The notes beneath the pieces are model-generated. The model was not told the DNA's origin. It searched no databases and saw only the letters and a list, made by a program, of their open reading frames with translations. DNA of 64,000 nucleotides from Rhodoferax sp. (GTDB lineage Bacteria; Pseudomonadota; Gammaproteobacteria; Burkholderiales; Burkholderiaceae_C): assembly GCA_024236015.1 (NCBI GenBank), contig JACKLK010000008.1, forward strand, positions 62,001-126,000. Direction: 5' to 3'. The first letter of the stretch is position 1. The number at the start of each line of letters is the position of its first letter. Below, in pieces: positions 59,050 to 64,000 of the stretch. A program made the translations under genes and the position numbers.

Positions 59050-60093
59050 ATGCCCACCACCATCAAGATCAGCGCCCAGGAGGCCCTGGTGCGCACCATC
59101 GAGCACCGCGAGATCTTCCACGACGAGATGCTGCACATCATGCGCCAGATCATGAGCGGCGAGATGTCGCCGGTGATGATGGCGGCCCTGATCACCGGCT
59201 TGCGCGTCAAGAAGGAGACCATCGGCGAGATCACCGCCGCAGCCCAGGTCATGCGCGAGTTCTCGACCAAGGTGCACGTGCAGGACAAGACCCATCTGGT
59301 CGACATCGTCGGCACCGGGGGCGACGGCTCGCACACCTTCAACATCTCGACCTGCTCGATGTTCGTGGCCGCCGCGGCGGGCGCCAAGGTCAGCAAGCAC
59401 GGCGGGCGCAGCGTCAGCAGCAAGAGCGGCAGTGCCGACGTGATGGAGACGCTGGGCGTGAACATCAACCTGCCGCCCGAGGCGATCGCCCGCTGCATCG
59501 AGTCGGTCGGCGTGGGTTTCATGTTCGCGCCGAACCATCATCCGGCGATGAAGAACGTGGCGCCGGTGCGCAAGGAACTGGGCGTGCGCACCATCTTCAA
59601 CCTGCTCGGGCCGCTGACGAACCCGGCCGGCGCGCCCAACATCCTGATGGGCGTGTTCCATCCGGACCTGGTCGGCATCCAGGTGCGGGCGCTGCAGCGC
59701 CTGGGCACCGAACACGCCGTGGTGGTGTACGGCCGCGACGGCATGGACGAGGTCAGCCTGGGCGCCGCGACCATGGTCGGCGAACTGCGCAATGGCGAGA
59801 TCAACGAATACGAGATCCATCCGGAAGATTTCGGCATGGTGATGGCCAGCAACCGTGCGCTCAAGGTGGAAACCGCCGAGGAATCCCGGGCCATGCTGCT
59901 CGGCGTGCTCGACAACCAGGACGGTGCGCCGCGGGACATCGTGATCCTCAACGCCGGCGCGGCGCTCTACGCGGCGAACGTCACCGACACGATCGAGGCC
60001 GGTATCGACAAGGCCCGCGCCGCCATCGCGTCCGGCGCCGCCAAGGCCAAGCTGGCGGAACTGGTCGCGGCGACCACGGCCGCGGCGGCCTGA
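59050..60093 (+). CDS. trpD: Anthranilate phosphoribosyltransferase
   Basis: Second step of tryptophan synthesis: joins anthranilate to phosphoribosyl pyrophosphate. 347 aa. The PRPP-binding glycine-rich motif is DIVGTGGDGSHTFNIST, followed by KHGGRSVSSKSGSADVME and FNLLGPLTNPA. ATG 59050 follows AGGAGACATACC. It is normally followed by trpC, which is not present; a terminator comes instead. Confidence 0.97.
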   Translation: MPTTIKISAQEALVRTIEHREIFHDEMLHIMRQIMSGEMSPVMMAALITGLRVKKETIGEITAAAQVMREFSTKVHVQDKTHLVDIVGTGGDGSHTFNISTCSMFVAAAAGAKVSKHGGRSVSSKSGSADVMETLGVNINLPPEAIARCIESVGVGFMFAPNHHPAMKNVAPVRKELGVRTIFNLLGPLTNPAGAPNILMGVFHPDLVGIQVRALQRLGTEHAVVVYGRDGMDEVSLGAATMVGELRNGEINEYEIHPEDFGMVMASNRALKVETAEESRAMLLGVLDNQDGAPRDIVILNAGAALYAANVTDTIEAGIDKARAAIASGAAKAKLAELVAATTAAAA

Positions 60094-60112
60094 CGACCGG
60101 CCTTCGGGGTGC

Positions 60113-60150
60113 GGCCCGCCGGGCGCCCGGATGGGCGCCGGGCTGTTTTC
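60113..60150 (+). terminator. Intrinsic terminator after trpD
   Basis: GGGCGCCC (60121-60128), loop GGAT, then GGGCGCC (60133-60139), extended by outer GCCC/GGGC pairing and followed by TGTTTTC. It ends the trp operon. Confidence 0.8.
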
Positions 60151-60161
60151 TATGCGTTGTC

Positions 60162-60206
60162 TGCGTGTTTACACGCATTGACCGGGCTTGCGCGGGTGCC
60201 TAAGGT
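60162..60206 (+). promoter_or_regulatory. Operator and promoter of the ABC importer
   Basis: Perfect dyad TGCGTGT-TT-ACACGCA at 60162-60177, immediately followed by TTGACC (60178-60183), a 17-bp spacer and TAAGGT (60201-60206). A sigma-70 promoter with an adjacent operator for an unknown repressor or activator; the dyad is LacI/GntR-like in size. It reads toward the binding-protein gene at 60270. Confidence 0.6.
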
Positions 60207-60269
60207 GGTGTGGTCCGTGCCCACGAATGCTGTGAAACCAGCGTCCAAGAACCCATCAGGAGACATGCC

Positions 60270-61295
60270 ATGCGCCGTACCACCATTTCCGGTTTGTTGA
60301 CCTTGTTGCTGGGGCTGTCCACGCTGCCCGCAATGGCCCAGGGTCGCCTGACCCTGTATTGCAGTTCCGATGCCGCCTGGTGCCAGCAGGCCAAGACCGA
60401 ATTCGAGAAGAAGACCGGCATCTCGGTCGACATGACCCGCAAGAGCTCGGGCGAGACCTATGCCCAGATCAAGGCCGAGTCGTCCAATCCGAAGGGCGAC
60501 GTGTGGTGGGGCGGCACCGGTGACCCGCACCTGCAGGCGGCCGAGGAGGGCCTGACCCAGGCCTACGCATCGCCGCTGCGGACCCAGTTGTTCGACTGGG
60601 CCAACAGCCAGGCGGTGGCATCGAAGGTGCGCACCGTCGGCATCTATTCCGGCGCGCTGGGATACGGCTTCAACACCGAACTGCTCAAGAAGCAGGGCCT
60701 GCCCGAGCCCAAGTGCTGGAAGGACCTGATCAAGCCGGTGTACAAGGGCAAGATCCAGGTCGCCAACCCGAATTCGTCCGGTACCGCCTATACCTTGCTG
60801 GCCACGCTGGTGCAGCTGTTCGGCGAGGACGAGGCGTTCAAGTTCCTCAAGGCGATGAACGCCAACGTCAACCAGTACACCAAGTCGGGTTCGGCGCCGA
60901 TCAAGGCCGCCGGTGCCGGGGAGACCGTCATCGGCATCGTGTTCGCGCACGACGCGGTGGCGGTGGCCGAGGCCGGCTTCCCGATCAAGACCGTGATCCC
61001 GTGCGAAGGCACCGGCTACGAGATCGGCTCGATGAGCATCGTGCAGGGCGCGCGCAACCTGGAGAACGCCAAGAAGTTCTACGACTTTGCGCTGGACGCC
61101 GAATTCCAGAGCAAGGCCCAGGAGGTCAAGTCCTTCCAGGTGCCGTCGAACAAGTCGGCCAAGACCTCGCCCAAGGCGCCCGACCTCAAGAAGATCAAGC
61201 TGATCGACTACGACTTCGTCAAGTACGGCTCGTCGGCCGAACGCAAGCGCCTGCTCAAGAAATGGGACGATGAAATCGGCTCCCTGCCGCGCTGA
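60270..61295 (+). CDS. ABC transporter substrate-binding protein (ferric iron/phosphonate/polyamine type)
   Basis: 341-aa periplasmic binding protein. Signal peptide 1-23 (ending AMA-Q). LTLYCSSDAAWCQQ carries two Cys that could form a disulfide, then KSSGETYAQIKAESSNPKGD and VWWGGTGDP, a pattern of the AfuA/FbpA-like group. I do not see the paired C-terminal Tyr of classical iron-binding FbpA, so the ligand may be another compound such as a phosphonate. AGGAG precedes ATG 60270. It is followed by a double permease and the ATPase. Confidence 0.87.
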   Translation: MRRTTISGLLTLLLGLSTLPAMAQGRLTLYCSSDAAWCQQAKTEFEKKTGISVDMTRKSSGETYAQIKAESSNPKGDVWWGGTGDPHLQAAEEGLTQAYASPLRTQLFDWANSQAVASKVRTVGIYSGALGYGFNTELLKKQGLPEPKCWKDLIKPVYKGKIQVANPNSSGTAYTLLATLVQLFGEDEAFKFLKAMNANVNQYTKSGSAPIKAAGAGETVIGIVFAHDAVAVAEAGFPIKTVIPCEGTGYEIGSMSIVQGARNLENAKKFYDFALDAEFQSKAQEVKSFQVPSNKSAKTSPKAPDLKKIKLIDYDFVKYGSSAERKRLLKKWDDEIGSLPR

Positions 61296-61333
61296 CCGCA
61301 AGGCCCGGGCCCGCGACTAGCGTCCGCACGACC

Positions 61334-63556
61334 GTGCAGATTTCCCGCCTGGATCGCCAGGCCGCCGGCATCGCGCTGTGCGTGGTGCTGGCCGTCGCGG
61401 TCTTGCCGTGGTACGCGATTCAGGACGGCTTCTGGAGCACCGGCTGGCTGCGCGACTATCCGCTGTCCGGCGATGCGGCACCGGCCTTGTTCCTGTGGCT
61501 GCAGGGACGCAACCTGTGGTTGCTGCCGGTCGGCGTGCTGGCGCTGATCGCCTTGCTCGCGGGGTTGCGCGGCGCCTCGCAGGCGGTGCAGGCCCGCCTG
61601 TTGATGGTGCTGGGGCTGCTGGGCATCGCCTACATGCTGGCCCAGGGTTTCCTGTTCGGCCTGCGTGGCTGGAATCTGGCCTGGCTGGCGGAGCTGTTCG
61701 GCGAGACCGAACAGCGCCAGTTCGGCATGGGTTACGGCGCGCTGGTCGCCGGGGCCGGCTTCCTGTTCCTGCTCACGCGCGGACTGGCGCTGCGCGGCAT
61801 GGTCTCGGGCGACGCCTTTGTCGCCGGCTCGCTGGGCCTGGTGATCGCGCTGACGCTGCTGTTCATCGGTTTGCCGGTGCTGCAGATGCTGGCCATCCCG
61901 TTTCGCGGGCCCGATGGCGGCTGGGCCCTGGCGCCGTTCGTCGAGCGCCTGGTCGACGACAAGATCTGGCGCGTGGCCTGCTTCTATTCGCGCTCGACCT
62001 GCGGCGTGGCCTGGAACTCCTTGCTGCTGGCGATCACCGTCGGCGTGTTGTCGACGCTGCTCGGACTGGCCTTTGCGCTGGTGCTGACCCGCACCGGCGT
62101 GCGGTTTCGCTCCGCCTTCAAGTCGCTCTCGCTGCTGCCCATCATCACGCCGCCCTTCGTCATCGGCCTGGCCATCATCCTGTTGTTCGGCCTGTCGGGC
62201 AACGTGACCCAGTTCGTCGCCGCGCAGTTCGGCGTGGAGCCGACGCGCTGGGTCTACGGCTTCACCGGCGTGCTGATCGCGCAGCTGCTGTCGTTCACGC
62301 CGATCGCCTTCCTGGTGCTGATCGGCGTGGTCGAGGCGATCAGTCCGTCGCTCGAGGAGGCGGCGCAGACGCTGCGCGCAAGCCGCTGGGAAACCTTCAA
62401 GACCGTCACCTGGCCGCTGATGCGGCCCGGCCTGGCCAATGCCTTCCTGCTCGGCTTCATCGAGAGCATGGCCGACTTCGGCAACCCGCTGGTGCTGGGC
62501 GGCAACTTCAACGTGTTGTCGACCGAGGTCTTCTTCGCCGTCGTCGGCTCCCAGAACGACCAGGGCCGGGCCGCGGTGCTGGCCATCATCCTGCTGATGT
62601 ACACCATCGGCGCGTTCTACCTGCAGCAGCGCTGGCTGGGCCGGCGCTCCTACACCTCGGTCAGCGGCAAGGGCGACGGCGGCATGCATCCGCCGCTGCC
62701 GCGGCGCATCGCCTGGCCGATCACGGTCGTCACCGCGATCTGGGGCCTGTTCACCATCGTCGTCTACCTGATGATCGTCTACGGCAGCTTCGTGCAGCTG
62801 TGGGGCCTGGACCACACGCTGACGTTCAAGCATTACGTGCACGCGTTCAAGATCGCGTACGGCGAGTTCGGCCTGCGCTGGGAAGGCTCGGCCTGGAACA
62901 GCTTCTGGACCACGATCCAGATTGCCACCATCTCGGCGCCGCTGACCGCGGCGGTCGGCCTGCTCACCGCCTGGCTGTTGACTCGCCAGGAGTTCCGCGG
63001 CAAGCAGGCGTTCGAGTTCGGCACCATGCTCAGCTTCGCGATTCCGGGCACAGTGATCGGCGTGAGCTACATCATTGCCTTCAACGTGCCGCCGATCGAA
63101 CTCACCGGCACCGCCGCCATCCTGGTGATCTGCTTCGTGTTCCGCAACATGCCGGTGGGCGTGCGTTCGGGCATCGCGTCGTTGTCGCAGATCGACAAGA
63201 GCCTGGACGAGGCCTCGCTGACGCTGGGCGCCAACTCCTGGACCACGTTCCGGCGCATCACGCTGCCGCTGATCCGGCCCGCCATCCTGTCGGCGCTGGT
63301 GTACAGCTTCGTGCGCAGCATGACCGCCATCAGCGCGGTGATCTTCCTGGTCAGCGCGCGGCACGACATGGCGACGAGCTACATCATCGGCCGGGTCGAG
63401 AACAACGAATACGGGGTCGCGATCGCGTATTCGACGGTGCTGATCGTCGTCATGCTGGCGGCCATTGGCGTGTTCCAGTGGCTGGTCGGGCAACGCAAGC
63501 TCGGTCGCCGTGGCGGTCAACAGGAATCAACGACGATGATCGCAGGAGGCGCATGA
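61334..63556 (+). CDS. ABC transporter permease, two fused permease halves (FbpB/PhnU-like)
   Basis: 740-aa inner-membrane permease containing two MetI-type halves in one chain, with 12 or more helices. The two EAA loops are visible: LEEAAQTLRASRWETFKTVTW (first half) and LDEASLTLGANSWTTFRRIT (second half). The N-terminal helices (about 12-155) come before the first half. GTG 61334 is the probable start. The next gene overlaps by 4 bp (63553-63556). This arrangement is usual for iron, phosphonate and thiamine importers. Confidence 0.9.
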   Translation: MQISRLDRQAAGIALCVVLAVAVLPWYAIQDGFWSTGWLRDYPLSGDAAPALFLWLQGRNLWLLPVGVLALIALLAGLRGASQAVQARLLMVLGLLGIAYMLAQGFLFGLRGWNLAWLAELFGETEQRQFGMGYGALVAGAGFLFLLTRGLALRGMVSGDAFVAGSLGLVIALTLLFIGLPVLQMLAIPFRGPDGGWALAPFVERLVDDKIWRVACFYSRSTCGVAWNSLLLAITVGVLSTLLGLAFALVLTRTGVRFRSAFKSLSLLPIITPPFVIGLAIILLFGLSGNVTQFVAAQFGVEPTRWVYGFTGVLIAQLLSFTPIAFLVLIGVVEAISPSLEEAAQTLRASRWETFKTVTWPLMRPGLANAFLLGFIESMADFGNPLVLGGNFNVLSTEVFFAVVGSQNDQGRAAVLAIILLMYTIGAFYLQQRWLGRRSYTSVSGKGDGGMHPPLPRRIAWPITVVTAIWGLFTIVVYLMIVYGSFVQLWGLDHTLTFKHYVHAFKIAYGEFGLRWEGSAWNSFWTTIQIATISAPLTAAVGLLTAWLLTRQEFRGKQAFEFGTMLSFAIPGTVIGVSYIIAFNVPPIELTGTAAILVICFVFRNMPVGVRSGIASLSQIDKSLDEASLTLGANSWTTFRRITLPLIRPAILSALVYSFVRSMTAISAVIFLVSARHDMATSYIIGRVENNEYGVAIAYSTVLIVVMLAAIGVFQWLVGQRKLGRRGGQQESTTMIAGGA

Positions 63557-64000
63557 ACACCCCCCCCAGAAACGCGGAGCGCAGCAAGGGTCCGGCCCGG
63601 GTCGTCTTCGACAAGGTCACCAAGCGTTACGGCACCAGCACCGTCGCGGCAGTGGACCAGGTCTCGCTGGACTTCCCCGCCGGCAAGCTGGTCACGCTGC
63701 TCGGTCCGTCCGGCTGCGGCAAGACGACCACGCTGCGCATGATCGCCGGGCTGGAGATGGCCACCAGCGGGCGGATCCTGATCGGTGACGATGACGTCAC
63801 CCGGCTGCCGGCGACGGCCCGGGACGTGTCGATGGTGTTCCAGTCCTATGCCTTGTTCCCGCACATGACGGTGATGGAGAACGTCAGCTACGGCCTGAAG
63901 ATGTCGGGCTTCGCCAAGGGCGCGATCGTGCCCAAGGCGAACGAGGTCCTCAAGCAACTCGGGCTCGACAAGCTTGCCGCCCGGTATCCCAACGAACTCT
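63553..64000 (+). CDS. ABC transporter ATP-binding protein (PotA/FbpC-like), 3' truncated
   Basis: ATPase of the same importer, cut by the right edge after 149 codons. Walker A GPSGCGKT (about 55-62), Q-loop in VFQSYALFPHMTV, and the start of the signature region (ARYPNEL) are visible; Walker B lies beyond the window. ATG 63553 has CAGGAGGC upstream and overlaps the permease stop. Confidence 0.92.
   Translation, partial: MNTPPRNAERSKGPARVVFDKVTKRYGTSTVAAVDQVSLDFPAGKLVTLLGPSGCGKTTTLRMIAGLEMATSGRILIGDDDVTRLPATARDVSMVFQSYALFPHMTVMENVSYGLKMSGFAKGAIVPKANEVLKQLGLDKLAARYPNEL

Overview
The window is a G+C-rich chromosomal segment with short intergenic gaps. Gene content points to a betaproteobacterium of the order Burkholderiales, probably a Comamonadaceae or Alcaligenaceae relative: TRAP and peptide ABC transporters linked to CoA-ester enzymes, several LysR regulators, an lptA-lptB-rpoN block, the trpE/trpG/trpD arrangement, and GC-rich interspersed hairpin repeats. 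No rRNA, tRNA, CRISPR array, prophage or replication origin was seen. The only clear mobile gene is one IS1202-like insertion sequence.

Layout. 1-6073: a peptide-type ABC importer (dppBCDF-like) followed by an M81 metallopeptidase and a mandelate-racemase-type enolase, reading as one uptake-and-catabolism operon. 6211-8501: a CruF-like carotenoid membrane protein and an Lcp/MpaB-like (DUF2236) haem oxygenase. 8520-12623: a large enzyme with the architecture of animal soluble adenylyl cyclase (two cyclase domains, an AAA-type NTPase and a TPR-like tail). 12898-15929: family-6 DNA glycosylase, MFS exporter, siderophore-iron reductase and its divergent MarR regulator with a pair of matching operators. 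15960-18920: an L-2-haloacid dehalogenase followed by malate synthase G. 19315-21720: a DUF1631 protein. 21758-28952: LysR, HMG-CoA-lyase-like enzyme, class III CoA transferase, TRAP transporter (dctPQM-like) and a second LysR.

28953-29922 has no gene. It carries two inverted copies of a roughly 245-bp structured element whose core sequence is conserved while two of its stems differ completely in sequence and yet stay perfectly paired. I regard this as the most unusual signal in the window. 29923-38496: psiF-like gene, argS, SPOR protein, a dsbA with a CRFC active site, lptA, lptB, rpoN, an RlmL-like rRNA methyltransferase and a PIN protein. 38474-43338: a ferredoxin-type glutamate-synthase-like membrane protein, LysR, a hydratase and a FAD oxidoreductase. 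43456-50957: GIY-YIG-like gene, pncC, pgpA, secreted alpha/beta hydrolase, a double GST-N protein, DMT exporter, dCMP-deaminase-like protein, thiL, apaG and rpe.

50972-53773 encodes a GGDEF/EAL cyclic-di-GMP enzyme. An intact IS1202-like element (53788-55320) with a perfect 15-bp target duplication sits directly behind its stop codon. It lies just upstream of a trp operon that has a 34-codon leader peptide with a Trp-Pro-Trp motif and attenuator-like pairing. The operon is trpE-trpG-threonine aldolase-trpD, closed by a hairpin-plus-T-run terminator. The window ends in an ABC importer of the ferric-iron/phosphonate/polyamine type, cut off in its ATPase gene.
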